From assembly GCA_965243485.1 (NCBI GenBank), contig CBDEVP010000001.1, positions 4,464,001 through 4,528,000 on the forward strand: a stretch of 64,000 bases of DNA, in the 5' to 3' direction. Source of the stretch: UBA7330 sp965243485. Lineage in GTDB: Bacteria > Bacteroidota > Bacteroidia > Cytophagales > Cyclobacteriaceae. Shown here in pieces: positions 1 through 9,069 of the stretch; the stretch's first letter is position 1, and each line of letters starts with the position of its first letter. The notes beneath the pieces were generated by a model that made no database searches, was not told the origin of the DNA, and was given only the letters and a program-made list of their open reading frames with translations. The position numbers were made by a program, and so were the translations under genes.

Positions 1-1
1 G

Positions 2-388
2 ATCCAGGATATCGGTTTAACCAACATACAGCACAGGTACAGGTGGGAACATCGATGGCAGGGTGATCTCATTCAGAATACAACAGGTGGGCCATTTGAG
101 GTAGATGGCTTTTCTTACAGCAACCGATTTAGATATAGGATTACCATCCGGCGTCCGATCAATGAAAAGTGGTTTATCAATATTTTTGATGAGCTTTGGT
201 TTTCAATGGATCGAAGACTTCAAAACCTGGATTATGATCGCAATTGGATCTATCTGGCTTTAGGTTACCAGGTCACAGATAAATTATCTGTGCAGGCCGC
301 CTATCTTCACCAATATATCAAGAACAATCCGGCTCGTTACGAAAGACATCCGGGGCTTCAGATCACTGTGGATGCACGCTTGAGATAA
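2..388 (+). CDS. DUF2490 family protein, 3' part only
   Basis: The reading frame is open from base 2 to the stop at 386-388, so the gene begins before the window. The 128 visible residues alternate aromatic and charged residues (IQHRYRWEHRW, RFRYRITIRRPI, WIYLALGYQV), as in amphipathic beta strands, and end in an Arg residue typical of outer membrane barrels. The pattern of RxRYRxR strands followed by an N-x-D-E-x-W/F segment fits the DUF2490 family of small Bacteroidetes outer membrane proteins of unknown function. An internal ATG at 206 is not the start, because homologous strand sequence continues upstream of it. Confidence 0.75.
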   Translation: MQDIGLTNIQHRYRWEHRWQGDLIQNTTGGPFEVDGFSYSNRFRYRITIRRPINEKWFINIFDELWFSMDRRLQNLDYDRNWIYLALGYQVTDKLSVQAAYLHQYIKNNPARYERHPGLQITVDARLR

Positions 389-398
389 CAGACCGAAA

Positions 399-956
399 AT
401 GGAAAAGCCTAAATCGTATTGTGAAGCTGTATTGCTGATGGAACCTGAGAATGTACATCGACATTATCATGATCAATTATACGGCTTTCCTATTCACGAT
501 GATCACGAACTATTCGGCAGGCTAGTCCTCGAAATCAATCAGGCAGGGTTGTCCTGGACCACCATTCTCAATAAAGCTGACAATTTCCGAAAAGCCTATT
601 CCGGTTACAACATAGAAACAGTGGCCAATTACGGAGAAAAAGACATCAGCAGATTACTTGCCGATGCAGGCATCATCCGGAATCGCATGAAGGTCAATGC
701 GGCCATCTACAACGCCCGGCAGATATTAAAACTGCAATCCGAATTTGGTTCTTTTGAAAACTGGCTGGATCATTATCACCCCAAAACAAAAAATGAATGG
801 GTGAAATTATTCAAAAAGACCTTCAGGTTTACAGGTGGAGAGATCACCAATGAGTTCCTGATGAGCACCGGATACCTTGAGGGTGCGCATATACCGGAGT
901 GCAAAGTATATGAAGAAGTCCTGGCAACCAAACCAAAATGGTATCAGACGAAATGA
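399..956 (+). CDS. tag: DNA-3-methyladenine glycosylase I
   Basis: This 185-residue protein is the normal length for Tag, which removes 3-methyladenine from alkylated DNA by base excision. The family's structural zinc site can be seen: Cys8 and His24 near the N-terminus and the pair His-x3-Cys in GAHIPEC near the C-terminus. The helix LEINQAGLSW (Glu45 to Trp53) matches the Tag segment that holds the base-contacting Glu and Trp, and DAGIIRNRMKVNAAIYNAR matches the helix-hairpin-helix region. It starts 10 bases after the DUF2490 stop, so the two may be co-transcribed, although no functional link is evident. Confidence 0.93.
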   Translation: MEKPKSYCEAVLLMEPENVHRHYHDQLYGFPIHDDHELFGRLVLEINQAGLSWTTILNKADNFRKAYSGYNIETVANYGEKDISRLLADAGIIRNRMKVNAAIYNARQILKLQSEFGSFENWLDHYHPKTKNEWVKLFKKTFRFTGGEITNEFLMSTGYLEGAHIPECKVYEEVLATKPKWYQTK

Positions 957-1022
957 CAATATTTAATTGGTAAAAGTGCTACAGAATAATTCATTATTTT
1001 ACAGCATAAAATATTCTTACAC

Positions 1023-4000
1023 ATGCTTAAAAAATCATACCCAAAACTTAGCATCATTGTCTTTTTGCTTACCCTGATTTCCTGTCAAAAAAATGTTAAT
1101 GAGGTCATTGAATTGACGGAAGAAGAGAAGCGACTTCCGGAAAATGCATTGGTTGGATTTGATATCGCAGAGGGACTTGAAGCCACCCTCTTTGCCTATG
1201 AGCCCATGATCGTGAACCCTACCAATATGGATATCGATGCCAAAGGTCGTGTCTGGATTTGTGAGGGATATAACTATAGACCCATGCTAAATCCCGGAAA
1301 CCCGGTAAAGGACGAAGGCGACCGGATCGTGATCCTCGAAGACACTGATCAGGATGGAAAAGCTGATAAAAAGAAGGTGTTTTACCAGGGTAATGATGTA
1401 AATGCCGCTTTGGGTATAGCCGTTTTCGGGAATAAGATCATTGTCTCCCGAAGCCCGAACGTGCTGGTCTTCACCGATGAAGATGGGGATGATATCCCGG
1501 ATAAGAAAGAGATCCTTTTTACCAACCTGGGTGGTGAACATCACGATCACGCCGTTCATGCATTCGTTTTCGGACCTGATGGAAAACTGTATTTCAACAT
1601 GGGAAATGCCGGCGCCCAGATAGCTGACAGTGATGGCAATCAAATGAAAGACATCCATGGGATCGATATCATTGCTAATGGAAAGCCTTACCGGGAGGGC
1701 ATGATCTTTAAAACAGATTTTGAGGGATCTCAGATCGAAGTGCTGGGATATAATTTCAGAAACCCCTATGAATTGGCACTGGACTCCTACGGAAATATCT
1801 GGCAACCTGACAATGATGATGATGGTAACAAGGGTGTAAGGATCAACTTCATCATACCTTATGGAAACTATGGTTTTAAGGATGAGCTGACCGGTGCCAA
1901 CTGGAGGACAAGACGGACCGGCATGCATGAGGAGATACCTCTCAGACACTGGCATCAGAATGATCCGGGGGTTATTCCAAACCTGTTGCAAACCGGTGCT
2001 GGTTCCCCCACGGGAATCGTTTTTTATGAGGGTGATCTTCTGCCTGACCAATTCCGTCATTCGATGATCCATACCGATGCCGGTCCCAACGTGGTCAGGG
2101 CCTATCCAACCACAAAGTCAGGAGCCGGATATACCGCAGAAATCGTCAACATCATGAAAGCCAATTCCGATCAATGGTTCCGGCCTTCAGATGTATGTGT
2201 GGCCCCTGATGGTTCCCTGTTTGTTGCTGACTGGTACGATCCGGGTGTCGGCGGCCACCAGGTAGGTGACCAGCAGCAAGGCAGAGTCTACCGGATTGCA
2301 CCAAAGGATCATGCATACAATGTATCGCCTCCCAATGTTGATTCTCCTGAAAACGCTGTCACCGCCTTGCAAAGTCCCAATATGGCCACAAGGTATCTTG
2401 GATGGACGGCCCTTAGGGATTATGGGAAGGAAGCCGAACCGGCCTTGCTTGCTTTATATAATGATGGGCAAGATCATTTCAGGGCCAGAGCACTCTGGCT
2501 GCTTGTGCAGATCGAAGGAAAGTCGGAAGAATATATCATGAAAGGACTCAATGATGCGGATGAGGATATGAGAGTAGCAGCTCTTAAAATGGCGGTTGCT
2601 TTTGATCAGGGAAATATGAGCAATTACCTGCAAAAGACAACCGGTGATCCTTCGATGCAGGTGAAAAGAGAAGCCCTTACAGCACTTACTAAGATTAAAC
2701 CTGAAGAAGCTACCGATTTGTGGGTTGCTCTTGCAGATCAATATCAATTGGGTGACCGATGGTACCTTGAAACCCTGGGAATTGTCAGTGATGCCAACCC
2801 TGACCTTTTCCTGAATGCGTGGAAAAAGAAGACCGGTCAAACCCTTGCTTCCCCGGAGAGTAAAGACATCATCTGGAGACTCAGGGCTCCATCCTCCCTC
2901 CCGCTGCTGGCTGGATTTATTGAGGAAGAGCAAATCAGCCAGACTGAAATGTTCAGATATTTCAGGGCCTTTGATTTTATCGAGTCGGGACAAAAGGAAA
3001 AAATACTCCTATCCATGTTGAATTCGGACCATTCCAATAAGGAGATGATCAACCAGCTGGTCATTACGCATGTTCCTCCTTCAACGATCAGAACTTCCAA
3101 CCAATTGAAAACCGCAGTTTACCGGTCGCTTGAAGAAGTGAAAGGAACTGAGCAATACCTGGACTGGGTCAAAAAATTTGAATTGACCGATCAGTCACCG
3201 GAGCTGGAACGCTTATATCTTACGGATCCCAATGGGAACATCGGCATATCGGCAGCCAGGCTATTGTATGATCTGAAAGGACTCGAATACTTCAAGAGGC
3301 AAATAAAGTCTGAGGATCAGACTACTGTCAATAACACCATTGCTGTGATGGCCAATATGGGTGGGAATGAAACGTGGGAATTCATGAAAGACATTGCACT
3401 GGATGAAACTGAAGAGATGTCTTTACGCAAAAAAGCTGTTGTCGCGATAGGAAAAGGCTGGACCGCTGAAAGTAAGCTGTTAGAATTATTGAAAAATGAT
3501 GAAATCCCTGAGCCTTTGGTAGAAATAGCAGCAACTACTTTGATGAGTGCCATCAAAGGAAGTGTACGGGATGAAGCTGCTAAGTACCTGTCAATCCCTG
3601 AAGGTGAAGCATTACCCCCGGTAGAAGAACTAATTGCACTGAATGGGTCAGTGGAAAATGGATCTGCAGTTTTTGTGAAATTTTGTCAGGCCTGTCACCA
3701 GGTAAGTGGTGAGGGGATCCAATTCGGACCTGACCTTTCTGAAATAGGCAACAAGCTGAGCAAAGAAGGACTTTATGCTGCGATCCTGTATCCCGATGCG
3801 GGGATCAATTTCGGGTTTGAAGGGTATGCTATCGAGACAAAATCAGGTGAAACCGCAGTAGGTTATATATCCAGTAATACGGAAGATGCCATTGAACTGA
3901 CTAAGATGGGTGGAATAAAAACCATTTACAAGAAGGAAAATATCGTGGCAATGGATGAGCTGGAAAATTCCCTGATGACTTCAGGTTTACACCGGGCCAT

Positions 4001-4064
4001 GTCGAAAGAGGAATTAGTCGACCTCGTAAGCTATTTAAGCCAACTCGGGAAGGAGGCCTTATAG
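1023..4064 (+). CDS. PVC-type membrane-bound dehydrogenase domain lipoprotein with HEAT repeats and C-terminal cytochrome c
   Basis: The protein begins with a lipoprotein signal ending LLTLISC (Cys21), so it is probably anchored in the envelope. Residues of about 40-430 form a beta-propeller-like putative dehydrogenase domain with Asp-rich blades (DADGRVWICEGYN-like start, DEDGDDIPDKKE). Residues of about 440-860 are helical and HEAT-like. A C-terminal monoheme domain has Cys888-Gln-Ala-Cys891-His892. This domain order is the one known from planctomycete and Bacteroidetes membrane-bound dehydrogenases, whose substrates are mostly unknown. The likely role is periplasmic oxidation of a sugar or alcohol with electrons passed to the heme; the substrate cannot be inferred here. 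It stands alone on the plus strand, away from the DUF1553/DUF1501 triads. Confidence 0.85.
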   Translation: MLKKSYPKLSIIVFLLTLISCQKNVNEVIELTEEEKRLPENALVGFDIAEGLEATLFAYEPMIVNPTNMDIDAKGRVWICEGYNYRPMLNPGNPVKDEGDRIVILEDTDQDGKADKKKVFYQGNDVNAALGIAVFGNKIIVSRSPNVLVFTDEDGDDIPDKKEILFTNLGGEHHDHAVHAFVFGPDGKLYFNMGNAGAQIADSDGNQMKDIHGIDIIANGKPYREGMIFKTDFEGSQIEVLGYNFRNPYELALDSYGNIWQPDNDDDGNKGVRINFIIPYGNYGFKDELTGANWRTRRTGMHEEIPLRHWHQNDPGVIPNLLQTGAGSPTGIVFYEGDLLPDQFRHSMIHTDAGPNVVRAYPTTKSGAGYTAEIVNIMKANSDQWFRPSDVCVAPDGSLFVADWYDPGVGGHQVGDQQQGRVYRIAPKDHAYNVSPPNVDSPENAVTALQSPNMATRYLGWTALRDYGKEAEPALLALYNDGQDHFRARALWLLVQIEGKSEEYIMKGLNDADEDMRVAALKMAVAFDQGNMSNYLQKTTGDPSMQVKREALTALTKIKPEEATDLWVALADQYQLGDRWYLETLGIVSDANPDLFLNAWKKKTGQTLASPESKDIIWRLRAPSSLPLLAGFIEEEQISQTEMFRYFRAFDFIESGQKEKILLSMLNSDHSNKEMINQLVITHVPPSTIRTSNQLKTAVYRSLEEVKGTEQYLDWVKKFELTDQSPELERLYLTDPNGNIGISAARLLYDLKGLEYFKRQIKSEDQTTVNNTIAVMANMGGNETWEFMKDIALDETEEMSLRKKAVVAIGKGWTAESKLLELLKNDEIPEPLVEIAATTLMSAIKGSVRDEAAKYLSIPEGEALPPVEELIALNGSVENGSAVFVKFCQACHQVSGEGIQFGPDLSEIGNKLSKEGLYAAILYPDAGINFGFEGYAIETKSGETAVGYISSNTEDAIELTKMGGIKTIYKKENIVAMDELENSLMTSGLHRAMSKEELVDLVSYLSQLGKEAL

Positions 4065-4082
4065 AAAGGAGGCCTTATAGAA
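4051..4082 (+). repeat. Perfect 16-bp tandem duplication across a stop codon
   Basis: The 16-base unit AGGAGGCCTTATAGAA occurs twice back to back (4051-4066 and 4067-4082), and a third copy begins with AGGA before diverging. The first unit contains the last codons and the TAG stop of the dehydrogenase gene, so the duplication leaves the protein unchanged. The unit includes the Shine-Dalgarno-like string AGGAGG. No gene follows closely, so it most likely reflects replication slippage. Confidence 0.9.
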
Positions 4083-4293
4083 AGGAAGACCCACTCGTCT
4101 TTCATCCGGATTGTTGGATTTCATTCGCCGTGAAAAACGATCACCCAGGCTTTTCCTTTATGACCTGCATAGGGCTATTGCACAGATTAAGTACAAAGAT
4201 CTTTCCTATCCTTCTCTTTGATTCTATCTTTATCACCCTGGGTTATTCAGAAACATTTGAGGAATAGCCGGGTTAAGGATATAAGAGTTAAAA

Positions 4294-4959
4294 ATGTCAT
4301 TTGTTCTGAAACTAATTCCTCTTAAACTTTTTGCAATATTTCTGCTGTGGCTTTCGGTCCTCAGTTTGCCGGCACAACCTCACCCTGAACCGGATGTAAA
4401 ATTTACAGATCTTGACAATCAAAAGATTCAACGTTGCTTTTTGGAGGTGCTGAAAAAATATGATGATCTAAATGATCAAAAATTCATTGTAGTACAAAAG
4501 AAAATTGCAGGCTCTACCATGCAGGCTCAGCCCATTATTAAACTTTCCAGGCTCTTCTCCAATAAAAGGAAATACAAAGTTAAAGTAGCCACGTATGTAA
4601 GAGACAGTGAAAATATCAGGGTCGCGGATTTACCTGAGGAAGTGCTGAAGGGCTGGTTTGCCCATGAGTTGGGCCATGTGGTGGATTATGAACCTTTCAG
4701 CAACTTTCAGATGATAGGTTTTGGGCTTAAGTATCTGTTTTCATCTGAGTATAAACGGAAGGTAGAATATTCGGCGGATTATCGTGCCATTGAGCGGGGA
4801 TTCACAGAAGAAATATTAGCTTCCAAACGTTTCATCCTGGAACAGGATCTGGTGAGCGAGAAATACATAGAAAAAATCTCGAAATTTTATCTTCCAATTA
4901 AAATTGTCGAACTCTGCCTGGAGGATGACTCATTTATACCGGTAAACTCCAGTTTATGA
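4294..4959 (+). CDS. Secreted protein with HExxH zinc-protease signature, unassigned family
   Basis: This 221-residue protein has an N-terminal hydrophobic export segment (about residues 5-27, ending near LPAQP). It carries His124-Glu-Leu-Gly-His128 in the context WFAHELGHVVDYE, the zincin metal-binding and catalytic helix. About 35 residues later comes EYSADYRAIERG, which resembles the gluzincin helix that supplies the third ligand (Glu or Asp). It is much shorter than most secreted metalloproteases and no pro-domain is evident. I cannot assign a named family. It overlaps the convergent GH3 gene by 6 bases. The 229 bases upstream contain no supported gene. Confidence 0.7.
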   Translation: MSFVLKLIPLKLFAIFLLWLSVLSLPAQPHPEPDVKFTDLDNQKIQRCFLEVLKKYDDLNDQKFIVVQKKIAGSTMQAQPIIKLSRLFSNKRKYKVKVATYVRDSENIRVADLPEEVLKGWFAHELGHVVDYEPFSNFQMIGFGLKYLFSSEYKRKVEYSADYRAIERGFTEEILASKRFILEQDLVSEKYIEKISKFYLPIKIVELCLEDDSFIPVNSSL

Positions 4960-6477
4960 GCCAATAAATTCAAGGTACCTGGTCATGTCCTGAGGTTTCA
5001 TCACCTTAGGTGTTTTTACCTGTCCGCCTTTTTTCTTCCTTTTTTCTAAAAACGAATAATAAAGGTCTTTAGGGATTACCATAACATTGATGTCCTTAAG
5101 TGCTCTGGAGCGGGCGACTGCATAATTCTTGTTTGCTTCTTTAAGTGATCTGTCGAGTTTTTCAGCAAAAGCCCTGGGATCGAAATCATTATCTGAAACC
5201 AATGTCCATTGATGCATGTATTCACCATCCTCATTCTTAATGGCTGATACTGAATATTCGCTGACATCAACTTTCATAGACCCTGACACATCGACGATGG
5301 CCTGATCCATCTTATCTTCTGAGAGTTGCGATCCCACGACATTGAGAAAAAACTTGGTTCGACCTGTGATGCGAATTTCATGAGGCTCAAGACTGGTGAA
5401 TTTGATCGTATCTCCGATGACATAGCGCCAGGCTCCTGAACAGGTACTGATAACTAAAACGTAATCCTGCCCTTTCTGTACCTCAGTCAATCGATGGGTT
5501 TCGGCGTCTTTCAAAAGATTTCCCTGATCATCCACACCTCGCGAGTCAAAAGGGATGAATTCATAAAAATAACCATGAGAAAGCGCAAGTTGCATATCCA
5601 GTGTGTCAGGTCTGCCAGTATAACTAAAAAAGCCTTCAGATGCCAGGTAGGTATCAATGATCGTTAGCGGTTCTTTACAGATATCTTCAAAACCTCTTCG
5701 GTAGGTTTCGAATGCAACACCACCGCTGGCATATACGGTCAGGTTTGGCCAGATCTCATGAATGTGCTTCAACTTGTGTGCTTTTACAATCTCCCGGAGC
5801 ATCAGAAGTACCCAGGAAGGAATACCTGCAATGGCTCCGATATTCCAGTTGGGTGCTTCCTTTACAATCCTGGCAAGTCGCTCATCCCAGTTGTCTATGG
5901 CTGCAATCTCCTTTCCCGGGCGATAAAAAATATCATACCATCCGGGAAAATTACTGACATTGATACCACTGATCTCTCCTTCAAGATGACCTCTGTTGTG
6001 CTCGTTCAGATCGGCCGTACTGCTTAGCATCAGTATTTCCGTTTCAAAAAGACTGTCGGGAAAGTCAAAGTTAGGCAGGCATCCAATCAGGGATGTGCCT
6101 ACCGATCTTACACTTTGAAGATAATCCTCAGTAACCGGTATGCGCTTACTGGACTTGCCGGTGGTTCCACTGCTAAGTGCATAATAGCCGGGTTTACCCG
6201 GCCATGTAATATCCGGATGCTTCTGTTGCTGGCTCCACCAGAGTTTATTCATTTCTTCATAGCTGAAGATCGGAACTTCAGCCTGGTATGCAGACACGAT
6301 GTCTTCAGCCTCTAGTATGGACTGGAAGTTATAATACTTCCCAAAAGCTGTATCTTTTGCCTTTTTCAGCAGCTTTCGGAGTTGTGTTTCCTGATTTTCT
6401 TCTGCTGAACGTAAGTCAAAGTTTATTTTCTGACTAAGCGTCAGACCAGCTTTTACAATTGATCCAAATACGGCCAT
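4954..6477 (-). CDS. GH3 family acyl-acid amide synthetase-like protein
   Basis: This 507-residue protein belongs to the GH3 branch of the ANL adenylate-forming superfamily. The ATP/AMP motif YYALSSGTTGKSSKRIP lies at about residues 98-114. The motifs TVYASGGVAFETYRRG, LSHGYFYEFIP and YVIGDTIKFTS match GH3 motifs for acyl-adenylate formation. Plant GH3 enzymes join hormones such as jasmonate or indole-acetate to amino acids; bacterial members are common in Bacteroidetes, but their substrates are largely unknown. The start at 6477 (MAVFGSIVK) gives the expected N-terminal helix. It lies 217 bases downstream of the thioesterase on the same strand, with a strong hairpin between them. Confidence 0.88.
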   Translation of the reverse strand: MAVFGSIVKAGLTLSQKINFDLRSAEENQETQLRKLLKKAKDTAFGKYYNFQSILEAEDIVSAYQAEVPIFSYEEMNKLWWSQQQKHPDITWPGKPGYYALSSGTTGKSSKRIPVTEDYLQSVRSVGTSLIGCLPNFDFPDSLFETEILMLSSTADLNEHNRGHLEGEISGINVSNFPGWYDIFYRPGKEIAAIDNWDERLARIVKEAPNWNIGAIAGIPSWVLLMLREIVKAHKLKHIHEIWPNLTVYASGGVAFETYRRGFEDICKEPLTIIDTYLASEGFFSYTGRPDTLDMQLALSHGYFYEFIPFDSRGVDDQGNLLKDAETHRLTEVQKGQDYVLVISTCSGAWRYVIGDTIKFTSLEPHEIRITGRTKFFLNVVGSQLSEDKMDQAIVDVSGSMKVDVSEYSVSAIKNEDGEYMHQWTLVSDNDFDPRAFAEKLDRSLKEANKNYAVARSRALKDINVMVIPKDLYYSFLEKRKKKGGQVKTPKVMKPQDMTRYLEFIGS

Positions 6478-6650
6478 AGGCTCTTATCACTATTAAATTT
6501 TGCTTTTACTTTAGTTAACACATTAAACCAGAATTGGTTTTTCCTGTTAAAGTCACATAAAAAGAGAAGGGTCATTAGATCGCAAACTAAATATATCAGT
6601 TACTATGGAATCAGCGCCCCTGTGGTGACTCTGATTGGAGGATGCTATTT

Positions 6651-6672
6651 CCGTTGGTGAGAACACCAACGG
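6651..6672. other. Perfect 9-bp hairpin between the thioesterase and GH3 genes
   Basis: CCGTTGGTG at 6651-6659 and CACCAACGG at 6664-6672 are perfect inverted repeats around a 4-base loop. Two weaker inverted repeats lie beside it: AATCAG at 6609-6614 with CTGATT at 6631-6636, and GGGAC at about 6680-6684 with GTCCC at 6698-6702. The hairpin sits just downstream of the thioesterase stop, but neither strand has a run of T after the stem, so it is not a classical intrinsic terminator. It could stabilise an mRNA end or mark a processing site. Confidence 0.5.
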
Positions 6673-6694
6673 AGGCAAGGGGACCCAAATTCCC

Positions 6695-7147
6695 TTAGTC
6701 CCGGAATGGCCCGTCAAAGTCTGTAAGCGCTTCTCTGATCCATTCGGCCATGGGAATGGTTTCCCGGTTTACCGGGTCGAACATGACCTGAGCCGTGCTG
6801 CCAGCCGCATGGAGGATCTCTTCCCCGTCTTTCATTGTGGTGATTGCATATTCCAGGTTAAAACTTTTGGTACCAATCCGGGAAGTGCGGACATGCACCT
6901 CAGGTGGTGAAGCCGTAAGTAATAATTCCTGTTTGAAATCTACATTCACATTGGCAATGAGGAAGATGTGGCGCTTCCAGTCCCAGCCCTGACAAACCTT
7001 ACTGATATAAGCTCCACGAGCCATCTCAAAATAAGTAACAAAAACAGCATTGTTGACATGACCCAATGGGTCGAGATCCTGCCAGCGAATATGAACGGGT
7101 ATTGAAAAATTATATCCTTTCAAGAATAAACAAATTTGTAAGCACAA
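6695..7147 (-). CDS. Acyl-CoA thioesterase, 4HBT/YbgC hotdog family
   Basis: The protein is about 140-150 residues, normal for a single hotdog domain. The signature IRWQDLDPLGHVNNAVFVTYFEMAR holds the family's catalytic Asp and the HVNN helix start. Enzymes of this family hydrolyse acyl-CoA thioesters in the cytoplasm. No ATG lies ahead of the conserved region. The first possible start is TTG at 7145-7147, and a second TTG eight codons later (beginning LKGYNFSIPV) is equally credible and gives a more usual N-terminus. It precedes the GH3 gene on the same strand, which would place two acyl-transfer activities together. Confidence 0.85.
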   Translation of the reverse strand: MCLQICLFLKGYNFSIPVHIRWQDLDPLGHVNNAVFVTYFEMARGAYISKVCQGWDWKRHIFLIANVNVDFKQELLLTASPPEVHVRTSRIGTKSFNLEYAITTMKDGEEILHAAGSTAQVMFDPVNRETIPMAEWIREALTDFDGPFRD

Positions 7148-7351
7148 TTCTATTGAACGACAGCAATAAACCAGTCAATGATTGAGTTTTATTTTCTCCT
7201 TAGTCGGATACTATCATCCGAAATCGCCAGACCAGTGCTTAAGGATGGAGCTTGATGGGTGCAGATTAGCAGAGACTGGAGGGTGTATAGGAGGTGTACA
7301 GCTACTGTCCAGCTACCCTGGACCTAACCAACGGTGGCACAGAAGCTAAGC

Positions 7352-9061
7352 CTAGTGAGAATCCCTTTTAACCTTACTTCCAGACTTCCCCCTCAGAAAA
7401 TCAAGATCCGCACCAAGGTTAGCCTGAGTAACATGGTCTATGTACAACTGCACATAACCCCGTTCATATTTAAGGTCAATCGGCTTCCATTGCTTTCTTC
7501 GTTCCTCCAGCTCCTCATCGGAAACATGAAGATGGATTTTCCGGTTAGGCACATCTACTTCTATGAGATCTCCGTCTTTCACAAGTGCCAACACCCCTCC
7601 TGCTGCAGCCTCAGGCGCTGTATGCAGAAAGACGGTACCGAAAGCAGTACCACTCATCCGTCCGTCGGAAATACGTACCATATCTGTCACACCCGCATCA
7701 AGCAATTTCTTAGGCATTCCCATATTACCAACCTCTGCCATACCCGGATATCCTTTAGGGCCTACATTTTTCAAAACAAGCACACTATCCTTGTCTGCAG
7801 GTAGATTCGGATCATTGATCTTTTCATGAAAATCCTCAATGGTTTCAAAAACCACAGCTTTCCCTTTGTGCACCATCAACTCGGGTGTAGCTGCGGATGG
7901 TTTAATAATTGCTCCGTCTTTAGCCAGGTTTCCCTTTACAACCGCAATTCCTGATTCTTTTTTAAATGGTTTCTTGAGTGTTGCAATGATCTCATCGTCA
8001 TAGCAAATGGCATCTTTCACATTGTCCTCCACAGTTTTCCCGGAGACCGTTTTGATATCTTTATGAAGCTTTGAGAGCAGTTCCTTCATCACCACAGGCA
8101 AACCTCCCGCATAGTAAAACTCTTCCATCATGTACTTCCCGGAAGGTTGCAGGTTAGCCAATAGCGGGATATCCTTAGACAGGTGATCAAAGTCCTCCAG
8201 GTTTAACTCAACCCCAATCCTGCCCGCAATAGCCAGCAAATGCACCACGAAATTGGTAGACCCTCCGATGGCCGCATTCACCATGATGGCATTTTCAAAA
8301 GCTTTACGGGTCAGTATTTTGGACAAGTCAAGCTCTTCCTTAACCATATCTACAATTCGTCTACCTGCCATTTGTGCCAGCACCTTCCTTCTGGCATCGG
8401 AGGCTGGAATCGCAGCATTGGTGGGTAAAGCCACCCCGAGTGATTCTACCATTGATGCCATGGTGGATGCAGTCCCCATCACTGCACAATGACCAATACT
8501 TCGGCACATGGCAGACTCGCCTTCAAGCAGATCATCCTTGTCCATGTCGCCTTTCCTGTAAGCTTCGCTAAACCTCCAGATATCAGAGGTGGCAATTTTT
8601 CTACCACGGAAGTTTCCATTGAGCATGGGACCGCCTGAAACAAAGATCGTTGGAATATCCACACTAGCTGCCCCCATTAGTATAGAAGGTGTTGTCTTGT
8701 CACAGCCTCCCAACAATACAACTCCATCTATTGGATTGGCCCTGATACTTTCTTCCGCATCCATGCTAGCCAGATTGCGATAGAGCATGGCTGTTGGTTT
8801 GATGATGGTCTCTCCCAGTGACATTACAGGAAATTCCAGCGGAAATCCACCAGCTTCCCAGACTCCGCGCTTCACGGATTCTGCCAGTTCTCTAAAATGA
8901 CCATTACAGGGGGTAAGCTCTGACCAGGTATTGCAGATGCCAATGACCGGCTTATCGTTGAATTCATCAGGGGGCCAGCCCTGGTTTTTCATCCATGCCC
9001 TGTAAATAAAACCATCCTTGCCTTCCCTGCCCCACCAGTCTCTACTTCTTAATTTTCCCAT
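7352..9061 (-). CDS. IlvD/Edd family dehydratase, sugar-acid type
   Basis: This 569-residue Fe-S dehydratase has the family cysteines: CNTWSELTPCN (Cys43 and Cys52), GGCDKTTPS and the CRSIGHCAVMGTASTMA segment. The C-terminal ISDGRMSGTAFGTVFLH motif is the conserved active-site region. The WSELTPCN and GGCDKTTP wording is closer to arabonate/xylonate-type sugar-acid dehydratases than to valine-pathway IlvD, and no branched-chain amino acid genes are nearby. The reaction would be dehydration of an aldonic acid to a 2-keto-3-deoxy acid in the cytoplasm. It ends 204 bases from the thioesterase start, and that gap holds no supported gene. Its start is only 8 bases after the stop of the upstream LRR-cytochrome gene, so it may be the last gene of that operon. 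Confidence 0.9.
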   Translation of the reverse strand: MGKLRSRDWWGREGKDGFIYRAWMKNQGWPPDEFNDKPVIGICNTWSELTPCNGHFRELAESVKRGVWEAGGFPLEFPVMSLGETIIKPTAMLYRNLASMDAEESIRANPIDGVVLLGGCDKTTPSILMGAASVDIPTIFVSGGPMLNGNFRGRKIATSDIWRFSEAYRKGDMDKDDLLEGESAMCRSIGHCAVMGTASTMASMVESLGVALPTNAAIPASDARRKVLAQMAGRRIVDMVKEELDLSKILTRKAFENAIMVNAAIGGSTNFVVHLLAIAGRIGVELNLEDFDHLSKDIPLLANLQPSGKYMMEEFYYAGGLPVVMKELLSKLHKDIKTVSGKTVEDNVKDAICYDDEIIATLKKPFKKESGIAVVKGNLAKDGAIIKPSAATPELMVHKGKAVVFETIEDFHEKINDPNLPADKDSVLVLKNVGPKGYPGMAEVGNMGMPKKLLDAGVTDMVRISDGRMSGTAFGTVFLHTAPEAAAGGVLALVKDGDLIEVDVPNRKIHLHVSDEELEERRKQWKPIDLKYERGYVQLYIDHVTQANLGADLDFLRGKSGSKVKRDSH

Positions 9062-9069
9062 GAGATTAT

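Noticed and set aside
1287..2072. Long open frame on the minus strand opposite the dehydrogenase gene
   Set aside because: It lies wholly inside a gene with clear domains, has no homologous motifs and looks like a codon-bias shadow.
1023..4064. Reading the dehydrogenase-type lipoprotein as part of the DUF1553/DUF1501 triads
   Set aside because: It is on the opposite strand, 5 kb away, and has a different domain set, although all belong to planctomycete-type families.
4065..4293. A 35-codon frame starting at an ATG near 4159 in the gap before the HExxH gene
   Set aside because: No start context, domain or neighbour support; length is within chance.
7148..7351. Possible RNA gene in the gap after the IlvD-type dehydratase (stem GTCCAG-N5-CTGGAC at about 7307-7323)
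   Set aside because: The hairpin is short, has no T run on either strand, and no tRNA, riboswitch or known RNA pattern could be seen.
7352..9061. Calling the IlvD-family gene valine/isoleucine dihydroxy-acid dehydratase
   Set aside because: The WSELTPCN and GGCDKTTP motifs and the absence of branched-chain amino acid genes favour a sugar-acid dehydratase.
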